From Clostridiales bacterium (lineage in GTDB: Bacteria; Bacillota; Clostridia; Oscillospirales; Acutalibacteraceae), in NCBI GenBank assembly GCA_022801595.1, contig JAAWSO010000011.1:1-48245 (forward strand): a stretch of DNA of 48,245 nt, in the 5' to 3' direction. The notes below the pieces were generated by a model that worked only from the letters and a program-made list of their open reading frames with translations, had not been told where the DNA came from and searched no databases. Made by a program: the position numbers and the translations under genes. Below, one piece after another: positions 14,148 through 22,931 of this stretch. Within the stretch, counting starts at the first letter, position 1; every line of letters begins with the position of its first letter.

Positions 14148-15371
14148 ATGAAAAACCGTATCGACGCTATCTACGCCAGACAGTCCGTAGACCGCAAGGA
14201 CAGCATCAGCATTGAAAGTCAAATTGAGTTTTGCAAATATGAGTTAAGGGGTGGGAACCACAAGGATTATCAAGACAAGGGCTACTCCGGGAAAAATACG
14301 GACAGGCCGAAATTTCAGGAGCTTTTAGCCGACATCAGGCAGGGCTTAATCCGCCGGGTGGTGGTCTACAAGCTGGACCGGATCAGCCGCTCTATTCTGG
14401 ACTTCGCCACCATGATGGAGCTGTTCCAGGAGTACAATGTGGAGTTTGTCTCCTCGACGGAAAAGTTTGATACCTCCACGCCGATGGGCCAGGCCATGCT
14501 GAATATCTGCATCGTGTTCGCCCAACTGGAGCGCGAAACCATCCAAAAACGGGTGACGGACGCTTACTACTCCCGGTGCCAGCGGGGCTTTCATATGAGC
14601 GGCGCGGCCCCCTTTGGCTTCACGCTGGAGCCTACCCACCCTCCAGGGTATCCGCTGACGCGGCGGACTTCGCTGGGACAAACGGCTGCTATCTCTACCA
14701 GGGTCAGGACGTAAAGGAGCGAAAGAACAAGGACTTGCGGGGACAGATCCTTGTGCTGGCCCCCAACGAGGGCATTGTTCCTGCTGATACCTGGCTTCGG
14801 TGCAGAAAAAAGCTGTTGGCAAATATTACGTTCCAGGGCGGGCGCAAGGCTCGGAATATATGGCTGGCCGGGAAAATCAAGTGCGGGCGCTGTGGATATG
14901 CCCTTATGAGCGTGGGCAACCCGACAGGGACGCAATATCTTCGGTGTTCCAAGCGGGCGGACAACAAAAGCTGTGAGGGCTGCGGGACGCTTCGAACGGC
15001 GGAGTTTGAACAGTTTGTCTATTGGGGAGATGGTGAAAAAACTCTCCGAGTTTCAAACCCTGACCGCCAAATCAGCGATGGTCAATCCGAAACTGACCGT
15101 CCTAAATGTGGAGCTGGCCCAGGTGGAGGACGAGATTGAAAAGCTGTTGAACACCCTAACGGGGGCTAATGCGGTTTTGCTGTCCTACGCCAACGGGAAA
15201 ATTGAGGAGCTGGACGCTGAAACAATTTCCCCGCAGAAAATCGAGTTTTTGTCTGCCCACCTGGGCAACTGGGAGAACATTGACTTTGACGACAGGCGGC
15301 AAGTGACGGATATTATTCTTTCCCAAATCCAGGCCACCAGCGACCGTGTTTCTTTTGAGTGGAAAATCTGA
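14148..15371 (+). pseudogene. Large serine recombinase (TndX/TnpX type), frameshifted and internally deleted
   Basis: Large serine recombinases excise and integrate mobilisable elements. The ATG at 14148 (AAAGGAGC upstream) opens a good catalytic domain: IDAIYARQSVDRKDSISIES with the nucleophile Ser, VVYKLDRISRSILDFATMME, FDTSTPMGQAMLNICIVFAQ and LERETIQKRV. After FGFTLEPT (~14631) the frame fails and about 90 residues of the recombinase domain seem missing. In another frame it resumes at DAADFAGTNGCYLYQGQDV with LAGKIKCGRCGYALMSVGN (zinc ribbon), and after a second one-base shift near 15018 in a third frame with EMVKKLSEFQTLTAKSAM to SDRVSFEWKI at 15371. Three frames are needed, so it is inactive. 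It was probably the integrase of the element between about 11.4 and 15.4 kb. Confidence 0.85.
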
Positions 15372-15580
15372 AAACCTTTCATTTTGCGCTTTATAGTATG
15401 GCCTGTGTGCCCTTGTTAAGCGTTGCTAGGGATAAAAAATACAACAAGCAATGCGTCATCAATGGACTTACATGCATTTCTGCAGGGAAAGCTTATGACT
15501 AGAAAATATACTTAAAATATCTGTTTTTAAGAGAATGAGTACTCACAAAAGTTGGAAAGAAAATTTTTTGGAACAATCCT

Positions 15581-15623
15581 AAAAAAAAAGTGGTATGACC
15601 AATATATTTATAAGTCATACCAC
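15581..15623 (-). terminator. Second terminator downstream of the acc-fab operon
   Basis: GTGGTATGAC and GTCATACCAC are perfect 10-bp arms with a 14-nt loop, followed on the minus strand by a T9 run (15589-15581). Confidence 0.85.
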
Positions 15624-15647
15624 AAAAACAATATAGAAAATCAAAAA

Positions 15648-15683
15648 AAGAAAAGCTTGTGGATGATTCCGCAAGCTTTTTTC
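15648..15683 (-). terminator. Terminator of the acc-fab operon
   Basis: AAAAGCTTG and CAAGCTTTT arms, continued inward by TGG/CCG pairs, with a T-rich tail on the minus strand. It lies 8 nt after the fabZ stop. Confidence 0.88.
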
Positions 15684-15690
15684 TGCCTCT

Positions 15691-16122
15691 TTAGGACTGC
15701 ATGATCGCAAAAGTCAATTCTGCTTTCGCTACAATTTTTCCATCTACTTTTGCCACTGCGCTGCCAATCCCAACCGGACCTTTTCGACGGATAATTTCCG
15801 TTTCCATTTCCAGCACATCACCTGGTCGAACCTGGCCTTTGAACCGCGCTTCTTTAATTCCCCCAAACAAAGCAATTTTCCCTTTATTTTCGTTCAGGGA
15901 AAGAATCGCTACTGCACCAACCTGCGCCAATGCTTCAATGATCAGAACACCCGGCATTAAATGTTCCTGTGGAAAATGTCCCATAAAATGCATCTCATTG
16001 GCCGTGACACACTTGATCCCCTTCGCCCATTGACCCGGCTCAAAATCAGTGATTTTATCCACCAATAAAAATGGATAACGATGGGGAATAATTTCCTGAA
16101 TTTGGTTGCTGTTCAGTTCCAT
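15691..16122 (-). CDS. fabZ: 3-hydroxyacyl-ACP dehydratase FabZ
   Basis: FabZ dehydrates 3-hydroxyacyl-ACP in fatty-acid elongation. The 143-residue hot-dog protein carries [20 protein letters not shown] and the catalytic block [20 protein letters not shown], with active-site His and Glu. [10 protein letters not shown] replaces the more common HFPxxPxMPG. The start is placed at ATG 16122, 7 nt after AAGGAG; an ATG at 16128 that overlaps the fabF stop is too close to the ribosome-binding site. It is the last gene of the ten-gene acc-fab operon. No FabA/FabN isomerase gene is seen, so the unsaturated fatty-acid route is not explained here. Confidence 0.95.
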   Translation of the reverse strand: MELNSNQIQEIIPHRYPFLLVDKITDFEPGQWAKGIKCVTANEMHFMGHFPQEHLMPGVLIIEALAQVGAVAILSLNENKGKIALFGGIKEARFKGQVRPGDVLEMETEIIRRKGPVGIGSAVAKVDGKIVAKAELTFAIMQS

Positions 16123-16124
16123 CC

Positions 16125-17366
16125 TCATTCTCCTTTATATTTTCGGAATGCCAAGGTCGCATTGTGTCCGCCAAACCCAAAGGTATTGGACAATGCATAT
16201 TCCATTTCTTTTTCTTTGCCCACATTTGGGGTAATATCCAAATCACACTCTGGATCCGGCACTTGATAATTGATCGTTGGCGGAACAAAGCCATCCTTCA
16301 ATGCTAAAATTGAGAAAATAGATTCTACCGCACCGGTTGCTCCCAATAAATGACCAGTCATGGACTTGGTTGAGCTGATGGAAACTTGATAAGCATGATC
16401 GCCTAATGCAGTTTTGATGGCCATGGTTTCAAACTTATCATTAGGCGGCGTGGAGGTTCCGTGAGCATTGATATAATCAACCTGTTCCGGTGCGATTCCT
16501 GCATCGGTCATGGCACACATCATGGAACGAGCGGCCCCTTCTCCCGTTTCAGACGGCAAGGTAATATGGAACGCATCACAGGTAGAGCCGTATCCCACTA
16601 CTTCACCATAAATTTTTGCTCCTCTTGCCTTTGCATGCTCCAGTTCTTCCAGAATCAAGATACCCGCTCCCTCTCCCATCACAAAACCAGAACGTTCTTT
16701 ATCAAAGGGAATGGAAGCCCGGTTTACATCAGTTCCATCATGCAATGCTTTCATGGAAGTAAAACCGCCTAGGGCCAGGTGGGTAATCGTGGATTCTGCA
16801 CCGCCGGTAATCATGATTTCCTCATAACCGTCGCGGATCCGATGAAATGCGTCACCGACTGCATTACTGCCGCTGGCGCAAGCGGTGACCGTACAGGTAC
16901 AGATCCCTTTTGCATCAAATTCGATGGCAATATCGCCAGCGCCCATATTGGAAATTAATTGTGTTACAAAAAAGGGAGAAAGGCGGTCATATCCCTTTTC
17001 CAAAGCCTTAATATGTTCATTTTCCATGGCGTCCATACCGCCAACCCCGGAAGAAACGATAACGCCCATCCGGGTGTGATCAAATTCTGCCTCAGCTAAG
17101 CCAGAATCTTGGTAAGCCTGTTTTGCCGCAATCATAGCCAGTTGGCGGTAACGTGACATTTTCCGAGCCGTTTTTTTATCCAGATATTCCTCTACCGGGA
17201 GATTCTTCACCTCAGCGGAAATCTTAATTTTATGTTGACTAACGTCCAACTGTTGGGTCATCCCGATGCCGCATTTACCGGCTCGGGCCGCCTCCCAAGT
17301 TTCCGTTACCGTATTACCGATTGGGGTGACTGCCCCCATACCGGTCACTACTACTCTTCTTCTCAC
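16125..17366 (-). CDS. fabF: 3-oxoacyl-ACP synthase II
   Basis: FabF condenses malonyl-ACP with acyl-ACP in each elongation round. The 413-residue thiolase-fold enzyme has the Cys in [20 protein letters not shown], the first His in [14 protein letters not shown] and the second in [18 protein letters not shown]; the end is [18 protein letters not shown]. The start is GTG 17366, 9 nt after AAGGAGG, giving [18 protein letters not shown], the normal N-terminus; the ATG at 17375 touches the ribosome-binding site. It follows fabG by 14 nt and has a stop two bases before fabZ. All catalytic residues are present. Confidence 0.96.
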   Translation of the reverse strand: MRRRVVVTGMGAVTPIGNTVTETWEAARAGKCGIGMTQQLDVSQHKIKISAEVKNLPVEEYLDKKTARKMSRYRQLAMIAAKQAYQDSGLAEAEFDHTRMGVIVSSGVGGMDAMENEHIKALEKGYDRLSPFFVTQLISNMGAGDIAIEFDAKGICTCTVTACASGSNAVGDAFHRIRDGYEEIMITGGAESTITHLALGGFTSMKALHDGTDVNRASIPFDKERSGFVMGEGAGILILEELEHAKARGAKIYGEVVGYGSTCDAFHITLPSETGEGAARSMMCAMTDAGIAPEQVDYINAHGTSTPPNDKFETMAIKTALGDHAYQVSISSTKSMTGHLLGATGAVESIFSILALKDGFVPPTINYQVPDPECDLDITPNVGKEKEMEYALSNTFGFGGHNATLAFRKYKGE

Positions 17367-17380
17367 TACGCACATCCTCC

Positions 17381-18118
17381 TTACATTACCATTCCGCCGT
17401 CCACATGGATCACTTGGCCTGTAATATAGGAAGCCTCATCGCCAGCCAAAAAAACCACCGCATTGGCGATATCCTCTGGCTCTCCCAAACGCCCCATTGG
17501 AATGGTCTTTTGCAGATTTTCTTTCATTTCCTCTCCCAAAACATCCGTCATATCGGTTTGCACAAACCCAGGCGCTACCGCGTTCACGGTCACTCCTCGG
17601 CTTGCCAATTCCTTTGCCAAGGATTTGGTCATGCCAATAATTCCAGCCTTACTGGCAGCATAATTCACCTGTCCAGCATTCCCGACTACACCAACGACGG
17701 AGGAAAGATTAACGATCCGTCCGCTGCGCTGCTTCATCATCATCCGGGAAACCTGCTTCATACAGTTCCAAGCACCTTTCAGATTTACGTCAATCACAGC
17801 GTCAAAATCCTCTTCGCTCATCCGCATAATCAAATTATCCCGGGTGATTCCAGCATTGTTTACCAAAATATCTACACGGCCAAAGGATTCCACAGCCTCA
17901 GCAATCAATTTTTCACAAACCATAATGTCTGCTACGCTGCCTGGAACCAACACTACTTTTGCACCTAATTTTTCGCACATAGCCTTGGTCTCTTCTGCTT
18001 TTTCCGTGTTTCCCGCGTAGTTGATGACCAAGTTGGCGCCTAGGGAAGCAAATTTTAGGCAAATTGCCCGTCCAATCCCACGGCTGCCGCCGGTCACTAC
18101 CGCTACTCGATCTTTCAT
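17381..18118 (-). CDS. fabG: 3-oxoacyl-ACP reductase FabG
   Basis: FabG is the NADPH-dependent short-chain dehydrogenase that reduces 3-oxoacyl-ACP. The product is 245 residues from ATG 18118, with the nucleotide motif TGGSRGIGRAI, VNNAGITRD, and the catalytic Ser-Tyr-Lys: VNLSSVVGVVGNAGQVNYAA SK is split here as LSSVVG and YAASK. The C-terminal end DEASYITGQVIHVDGGMVM is typical. A GTG at 18130 would add four residues (MNQT); GGGAG is 1 nt before it and 13 nt before the ATG, so the start is uncertain. It sits 17 nt after fabD. Confidence 0.95.
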   Translation of the reverse strand: MKDRVAVVTGGSRGIGRAICLKFASLGANLVINYAGNTEKAEETKAMCEKLGAKVVLVPGSVADIMVCEKLIAEAVESFGRVDILVNNAGITRDNLIMRMSEEDFDAVIDVNLKGAWNCMKQVSRMMMKQRSGRIVNLSSVVGVVGNAGQVNYAASKAGIIGMTKSLAKELASRGVTVNAVAPGFVQTDMTDVLGEEMKENLQKTIPMGRLGEPEDIANAVVFLAGDEASYITGQVIHVDGGMVM

Positions 18119-18135
18119 CGTCTGATTCACGCTCC

Positions 18136-19062
18136 CTATTTTCTTAATCCATCCAAGGTCTTCTTCAGAGATTCTACATCCTCTACCTGATAAACTGGAA
18201 TCTCCTTGGTGATCTTCTTGATAAATCCACTCAATACTTTTCCAGGGCCAATCTCTATCATAGTGTCCACACCCTGCCCCAGCATATAGCGGACACTGTC
18301 CTCAAAATAAACCGAGGATTTGATCTGTCTGGTGAGCAAAGTTTTCACGGTCTGCCCTTCCTGAAGTGGTTGTGCCGTGGCGTTAAAAATCACCGGGATT
18401 TTCATCTCTCCAAAGGAAACCGTCTCTAGTTTGCCTGCCAGTTTTTCTGCGGCTGGACTCATCAAAGAGGTGTGGAATGGGCCGCTCACATTCAGCGGAA
18501 CCGCACGCTTGGCCTTCCGATCCAAAGCGGCTTGAACCGCGCAATCCACCGCCGCTGCTTCCCCTCCAATCACCAACTGGCCAGGACAATTATAGTTGGC
18601 GATTTCTACCACGCCCAGCCGGGAGCCTTCCGCGCAAGCCTCTTGGAGCAGTTCCCGATCCAGACCCAAAATCGCGACCATTTTGCTTTCCAGCCCCTGC
18701 ACCGCTTCTTCCATAGCCTGCCCACGAAACCGCACCAGCTCCAAGGCTGTTTGCTGATCAAACACGCCAGCCGCATACAAGGCGGAGTATTCGCCCAAGC
18801 TCAGGCCAGCTGCATAATCCGGGGTAATCCCCTGCTCCTTAAGCACTTCCGTAATGGCAATCGCCGTTGCCACCATACACGGCTGGGTGTATTGAGTTTG
18901 GGACAGCATTTCCTGCGACCCTTCAAAGCAGAGCTTTTTCACGTCAAAATCAAGGGAAACCGAGTCAAAGACGGTTTTCGCCGTTGGATACTCCTGATAC
19001 AACGCCTGTCCCATCCCCACCACTTGGCTTCCCTGGCCAGCGTAAACAAAACCAAGTTTCAT
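18136..19062 (-). CDS. fabD: Malonyl-CoA:ACP transacylase FabD
   Basis: FabD moves malonyl from CoA to ACP and supplies the extender for the pathway. In 308 residues it has FVYAGQGSQVVGMGQALYQE at the N-terminus, the nucleophile in AAGLSLGEYSALYAAG (GLSLGE), the conserved Arg in LVRFRGQAMEEAV, and the His in LNVSGPFHTSLM. The ATG at 19062 was chosen because the FabD family starts M-(K)-GF-F-GQGSQ and GAGGG stands 8 nt upstream; the longer frame adds 20 residues with no homology. There are 84 nt between it and fabK, where other Clostridia often carry acpP or a regulator; no gene fits there. Confidence 0.95.
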   Translation of the reverse strand: MKLGFVYAGQGSQVVGMGQALYQEYPTAKTVFDSVSLDFDVKKLCFEGSQEMLSQTQYTQPCMVATAIAITEVLKEQGITPDYAAGLSLGEYSALYAAGVFDQQTALELVRFRGQAMEEAVQGLESKMVAILGLDRELLQEACAEGSRLGVVEIANYNCPGQLVIGGEAAAVDCAVQAALDRKAKRAVPLNVSGPFHTSLMSPAAEKLAGKLETVSFGEMKIPVIFNATAQPLQEGQTVKTLLTRQIKSSVYFEDSVRYMLGQGVDTMIEIGPGKVLSGFIKKITKEIPVYQVEDVESLKKTLDGLRK

Positions 19063-19146
19063 GATCTGATCCCTCTCATTCTGCTTATTTTTCCAAAATT
19101 CCTGTCCCATGCCTCCAAACACGGATCCACAGGGCAGGAAAGATTT

Positions 19147-20076
19147 TTAAATATTGGACAAATCATCATAGGCTTTTTTGCAGTCAGCAAACAATCCTTC
19201 AATGATTTCCTTCACCGGCTTAATTTCGTTACACAAACCAGCCACTTGGCCAGCCATAAAGGAACCCGCTTGAGTATCACCGTCATACACTGCGCGGCGC
19301 AAAGAACCCAAGGTGAACTCTTCCAGTTCATCCCGGGTAGCGCCTTCTTTTTCCCGCTTCAAATACTCCCGGGTCATCTTATTTTTAATACTCCGTACCG
19401 GAACCCCGGCAATGCGGCCAGTGACTGTAGTATCGGTATCGCTTGCCTTCAAAACCGATTGTTTGTAATTTTCATGAATGGGACATTCCTCTGCTACCAG
19501 AAGGCATGTGCCCACCTGTACGCCAATTGCACCCAAAGCGAATGCAGCTAAAACTTGACGTCCGCAAGCGATGCCTCCAGCAGCAATCACCGGGATATCG
19601 ACTGCTTCCAGTACTTGTGGAACCAAAGCCATAGTAGTAAGCTCGCCAACGTGCCCGCCAGCTTCCGTGCCTTCAATAATCAAGGCGTCGGCTCCGCTGC
19701 GCGCCAACCGTCTTGCCAGAGCCACGGTTGCCGTAACTGGAAGCACCTTAATCCCCGCTTCTTTCCAAGCTGGGACATATTTGCCTGGATTTCCTGCGCC
19801 CGTCGTTACCACCGGAACCTTTTCGTCAATCATTAGCTGAGCCAGGTCATCCACCTGGGGATTCATCATCATAAGATTGACGCCAAACGGCTTATCAGTC
19901 AAGCCGCGGCAAATTTTGATTTGCTCCCGCAGCCGCTGGGTGTCCATGCTGCCGCTTGCAATCAAACCCAAAGCTCCCGCATTGGAAACCGCTGCGGCAA
20001 ATTCTCCCGTTGCAATATTTGCCATACCGCCCTGGATCAAAGGGTACTTTGTCCCAATCAATTCATTCAGTTTCAT
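19147..20076 (-). CDS. fabK: Enoyl-ACP reductase II (FMN-dependent)
   Basis: FabK performs the last reduction of each elongation cycle with FMN and NAD(P)H and replaces FabI in many Firmicutes. The 309-residue TIM-barrel protein begins MKLNELIGTKYPLIQGGMAN and has ALGLIASGSM, FGVNLMMMNPQVDDL, VVTTGAGNPGKYVPAWKEAG, the catalytic-region GTEAGGHVGELTTMALVPQV and the phosphate-binding IPVIAAGGIACGRQVLAAFA. AGGAGG lies 5 nt before the ATG at 20076. It is distinct from the related 2-nitropropane dioxygenases because of its place between fabH and fabD. A FabK-type enzyme is normally insensitive to triclosan (family knowledge). Confidence 0.93.
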   Translation of the reverse strand: MKLNELIGTKYPLIQGGMANIATGEFAAAVSNAGALGLIASGSMDTQRLREQIKICRGLTDKPFGVNLMMMNPQVDDLAQLMIDEKVPVVTTGAGNPGKYVPAWKEAGIKVLPVTATVALARRLARSGADALIIEGTEAGGHVGELTTMALVPQVLEAVDIPVIAAGGIACGRQVLAAFALGAIGVQVGTCLLVAEECPIHENYKQSVLKASDTDTTVTGRIAGVPVRSIKNKMTREYLKREKEGATRDELEEFTLGSLRRAVYDGDTQAGSFMAGQVAGLCNEIKPVKEIIEGLFADCKKAYDDLSNI

Positions 20077-20101
20077 AGTTCCTCCTAGTATTATGTAACC
20101 G

Positions 20102-21061
20102 TTACCACTGCAGCAACACTGCCCCTAATGTCAACCCGCTCCCGAATCCGACCAAAATCAGACGGTCGCCTGGCCGAGACAAATTCTGTCGTTTCATCTC
20201 ATCCAGAGCAATGGGAATGCTCGCTGCAGAGGTATTTCCATATTTTTCGATATTCATAAAGAATTTTTCCAGCGGGAGATCCATCTTTTTCGCTGCTGTC
20301 GTGATGATACGACGGTTCGCCTGGTGCGTCACGATATAGGAAATATCCTTCATCTCCAAGCCCGCCTGCTCCAAAACATGTCCGACGCATGTCTGGATGC
20401 TTTCCACCGCAAATTTAAAGACGCTTTTCCCATCCATGGAAATCAGAGATGGAGCATGTTCTCCAGCAAATGGAGCGCCGGGGATCCGGAACATCGTGTC
20501 GTCCCCTTTGGCAGACAAATAACTGTGAAACTCCTGCTCCATACTGCGTTCCACCACCACAGCACCCGCGCCGTCTCCAAATAAAATACAAGTATTCCGG
20601 TCGGTATAGTCCACGAATTTACTCATGGTTTCCGCTCCGATCACCAAAATACATCGATCTGGCATGGCAGTTGCCAGCAAACCGTTGGCTACTGTCAGTG
20701 CATAAGGAAATCCGGTACAGGCTACGTTGATATCAAACGCCATCACTGGCTGCCCATTCGCAAACTCCAGTAACTGATGAATCCGGCATGCAGTTGACGG
20801 CTGGTAATCATCCGGCGTACAAGTCGCTACAATAATCGCCCCAATGCGTTCCTTAGGAATTCCCGCATCCTCCATCGCCCGCTGCGCCGCCCAAAAGCCC
20901 AGCACCGAGGTATTTTCCTTCTCCGCAATCCGGCGTTCCCGAATTCCTGTGCGGGTCACAATCCATTCATCACTGGTGTCCACCATTTTTTCCAACGCTT
21001 GGTTGGTCAGGATTTTCTCCGGCACCGCGTGCCCTATCCCTACTATTTTTAAACCACTCAA
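20102..21061 (-). CDS. fabH: 3-oxoacyl-ACP synthase III
   Basis: FabH starts fatty-acid synthesis by condensing acyl-CoA with malonyl-ACP. The 319-residue product has DTSDEWIVTRTGIRERRIAE, the Cys in FDINVACTGFPYALTVANGL, His in SYIVTHQANRRIITTAA (HQAN) and Asn in IEKYGNTSAASIPIALDEM. The start is read as TTG 21061 because GGGAG stands 8 nt before it; another TTG at 21067 is only 2 nt from it, and there is no suitable ATG. The gene lies 32 nt after accA and 25 nt before fabK. Whether it prefers acetyl-CoA or branched primers cannot be told. Confidence 0.94.
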   Translation of the reverse strand: MSGLKIVGIGHAVPEKILTNQALEKMVDTSDEWIVTRTGIRERRIAEKENTSVLGFWAAQRAMEDAGIPKERIGAIIVATCTPDDYQPSTACRIHQLLEFANGQPVMAFDINVACTGFPYALTVANGLLATAMPDRCILVIGAETMSKFVDYTDRNTCILFGDGAGAVVVERSMEQEFHSYLSAKGDDTMFRIPGAPFAGEHAPSLISMDGKSVFKFAVESIQTCVGHVLEQAGLEMKDISYIVTHQANRRIITTAAKKMDLPLEKFFMNIEKYGNTSAASIPIALDEMKRQNLSRPGDRLILVGFGSGLTLGAVLLQW

Positions 21062-21093
21062 TTCCAATTCTCCCTACTGTTCCTGCGATCTTT

Positions 21094-22044
21094 TTACAAA
21101 CTGCTGCAATCGCCAATGCTGCGAAATTTCTTATAACGCTGGTCTAAGAGCGCGCGTTCACTCATTTTGCTCAAAACGGCCAGCTCGCTGACCAAATGGC
21201 TGCGGATCTGATTGTATACCACATCAGCATGTTCCCGAAGGTTGCCGATTGGCTCCTGAATAATCAGATCAATGACATTCAAATCCAGCAAATCAGCAGC
21301 CGTCAGCTTCATCAGTTCACTGGCCTCCTTAGCGCGGCTGCCATCTTTCCATAAGATAGTAGCAAAACCCTCTGGTGACAAAATGGAATAAATCGCATTT
21401 TCCAACATCCAAATCCGGTTGGCAACTGACAGGGCCAACGCCCCGCCGCTGCCGCCTTCCCCAATCACAATGGCGATAATCGGAACAGTCAGGCTACACA
21501 TTTCCATCAGATTTCGGGCAATGGCCTCTGCTTGCCCATGCTTTTCCGCTTCAATACCAGGATACGCTCCAGAGGTATCAATAAATGTAATGATGGGACG
21601 CTTAAACTTCTCCGCCTGTTTCATCAGACGCAGCGCTTTCCGGTATCCTTCCGGGTTGGCCATCCCAAAATTACACTTAATATTTTCCTCCAGGTTCCGG
21701 CCCTTCAGATTCCCGATGACCGTCACCGGTGTTCCGTTAAAGGTGGCAATTCCTCCAATGATCGCGCCGTCATCCCGGTAGAGCCGATCCCCCCGCTGTT
21801 CGAAAAAATTGTCAAATAAATTTTCAATGTACTCTCGCACGTTAGGACGGGTTGATTTGCGCGCCAAATAAACCCGGTCATAGCTGGTCAGATTTTGATA
21901 AGCCAGCTTCAGCACCCGCTCCTTCGCTTTTTTCAGCTCATCGCGGACAGCGTCGGTGTCCAGGTCATGCTCGGTAAGCTGGGTCAGTTTTTCCAGCTCT
22001 TCGTCCAGTTCCCGCACCTTGGCTTCCGCTTCCTGCAATGTCAT
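21094..22044 (-). CDS. accA: Acetyl-CoA carboxylase carboxyltransferase, alpha subunit
   Basis: AccA with AccD forms the carboxyltransferase that makes malonyl-CoA. The 316 residues begin with a coiled helix (MTLQEAEAKVRELDEELEKL), followed by RPNVREYIENLFDNFFEQRG, FGMANPEGYRKALRLMKQAE, FIDTSGAYPGIEAEKHGQAE, AIVIGEGGSGGALALSVANR and ILSPEGFATILWKDGSRAKE, all classic crotonase-fold AccA segments. AAAGGAGG lies 10 nt before the ATG at 22044. It starts 2 nt after the accD stop, in the common accD-accA pairing. No odd features. Confidence 0.96.
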   Translation of the reverse strand: MTLQEAEAKVRELDEELEKLTQLTEHDLDTDAVRDELKKAKERVLKLAYQNLTSYDRVYLARKSTRPNVREYIENLFDNFFEQRGDRLYRDDGAIIGGIATFNGTPVTVIGNLKGRNLEENIKCNFGMANPEGYRKALRLMKQAEKFKRPIITFIDTSGAYPGIEAEKHGQAEAIARNLMEMCSLTVPIIAIVIGEGGSGGALALSVANRIWMLENAIYSILSPEGFATILWKDGSRAKEASELMKLTAADLLDLNVIDLIIQEPIGNLREHADVVYNQIRSHLVSELAVLSKMSERALLDQRYKKFRSIGDCSSL

Positions 22045-22046
22045 AA

Positions 22047-22931
22047 TCAGCGAACCTCCTTTGCATGGAGCTTGATCAGCAGGGCAATGGTGGATTTCAT
22101 GTGCTTCCGCTCCACCACCTGATCCACAAAACCCTGCTGCTGCTGGAATTCCGCTTGTTGGAAGCCTTCCGGCAGCTTCTGTTTGATGGTCTGTTCAATG
22201 ACCCGGGGGCCTGCAAATCCAATCAGGGCTTTCGGCTCCGCCAGGGTGATATCCCCCAAGGAGCCGAAGCTGGCGCTCACGCCGCCGGTAGTTGGGTCCG
22301 TCAGATAAGAGATATATAAAAGGCCAGCGGCATTGTGCCGGGCAACAGCGTTGCTGGTTTTCGACATCTGCATCAGAGAAATGATTCCCTCCTGCATCCG
22401 GGCGCCGCCGGATGCGCAGAACATGATCACCGGCAGACCCTTCCGAGTGGCGTATTCAATGGCTCGTGTGATTTTTTCACCCACCACGCTGCCCATGCTG
22501 CCCATCATAAAACGGCAATCCATTACGCCCAGCACCACTCGATGGCCGTCAATGCGAGCAAGGCCGGTTATCACCGCATCGTTGAGCCCCGTCGCCTTTT
22601 CCAAGTGGTACAGCTTCTGATTATATCCTGGAAAACCCAAGGCATTTTTCGTCCGCAGCTTGGGCCGGATTTCCCGGAACGAATCTGGGTCCACCAACAT
22701 TTCAATCCGATCCCATGCAGTTACCCGCATATGGCATCCGCACTCCGGGCACACATACAAATTCGCCTTCATCTGCTGGCTGAGCATATCCCGCTGACAA
22801 TTCGGGCATTTGGTATACAGCCCTTCGGGCACATTATTTTGAGCAGGCTTTGGCGCTTCTTTCGTTTTGGGGAGCAGCGCCTTGAATAGATTGAGTTTTT
22901 CCTTGCGCTCTTTAAATAAATCTTCCATCAT
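22047..22931 (-). CDS. accD: Acetyl-CoA carboxylase carboxyltransferase, beta subunit
   Basis: AccD is the zinc-ribbon half of the carboxyltransferase, 294 residues. The ribbon is at ~37-60: TKCPNCQRDM then LYVCPECGCHMR, a C-X2-C pair twice. The crotonase-fold part has RIEMLVDPDSFREI, MDCRFMMGSMGSVVGEKITR, MFCASGGARMQEGIISLMQM and TTGGVSASFGSLGDITLAEP. The ATG at 22931 overlaps the accC stop by ATGA. It is part of the accB-C-D-A order at the head of the fatty-acid operon. Confidence 0.96.
   Translation of the reverse strand: MMEDLFKERKEKLNLFKALLPKTKEAPKPAQNNVPEGLYTKCPNCQRDMLSQQMKANLYVCPECGCHMRVTAWDRIEMLVDPDSFREIRPKLRTKNALGFPGYNQKLYHLEKATGLNDAVITGLARIDGHRVVLGVMDCRFMMGSMGSVVGEKITRAIEYATRKGLPVIMFCASGGARMQEGIISLMQMSKTSNAVARHNAAGLLYISYLTDPTTGGVSASFGSLGDITLAEPKALIGFAGPRVIEQTIKQKLPEGFQQAEFQQQQGFVDQVVERKHMKSTIALLIKLHAKEVR

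Larger units (their letters stand above)
15372..15690. other. Gap between the recombinase and fabZ
   Basis: AT-rich, with two terminators for the fab operon (listed separately). No gene is seen. The right boundary of the mobile island is probably in 15372-15580. Confidence 0.5.

Noticed and set aside
11353-15421. The inverted CTTAACAAG (near 11353) and CTTGTTAAG (near 15411) as element ends.
   Set aside because: Only 9 bp match, and serine-recombinase elements do not need inverted ends; chance is likely.
18472-19551. A 359-codon plus-strand frame opposite fabD and fabK.
   Set aside because: It is the antisense of two clear enzyme genes, has no ribosome-binding site and matches no family.
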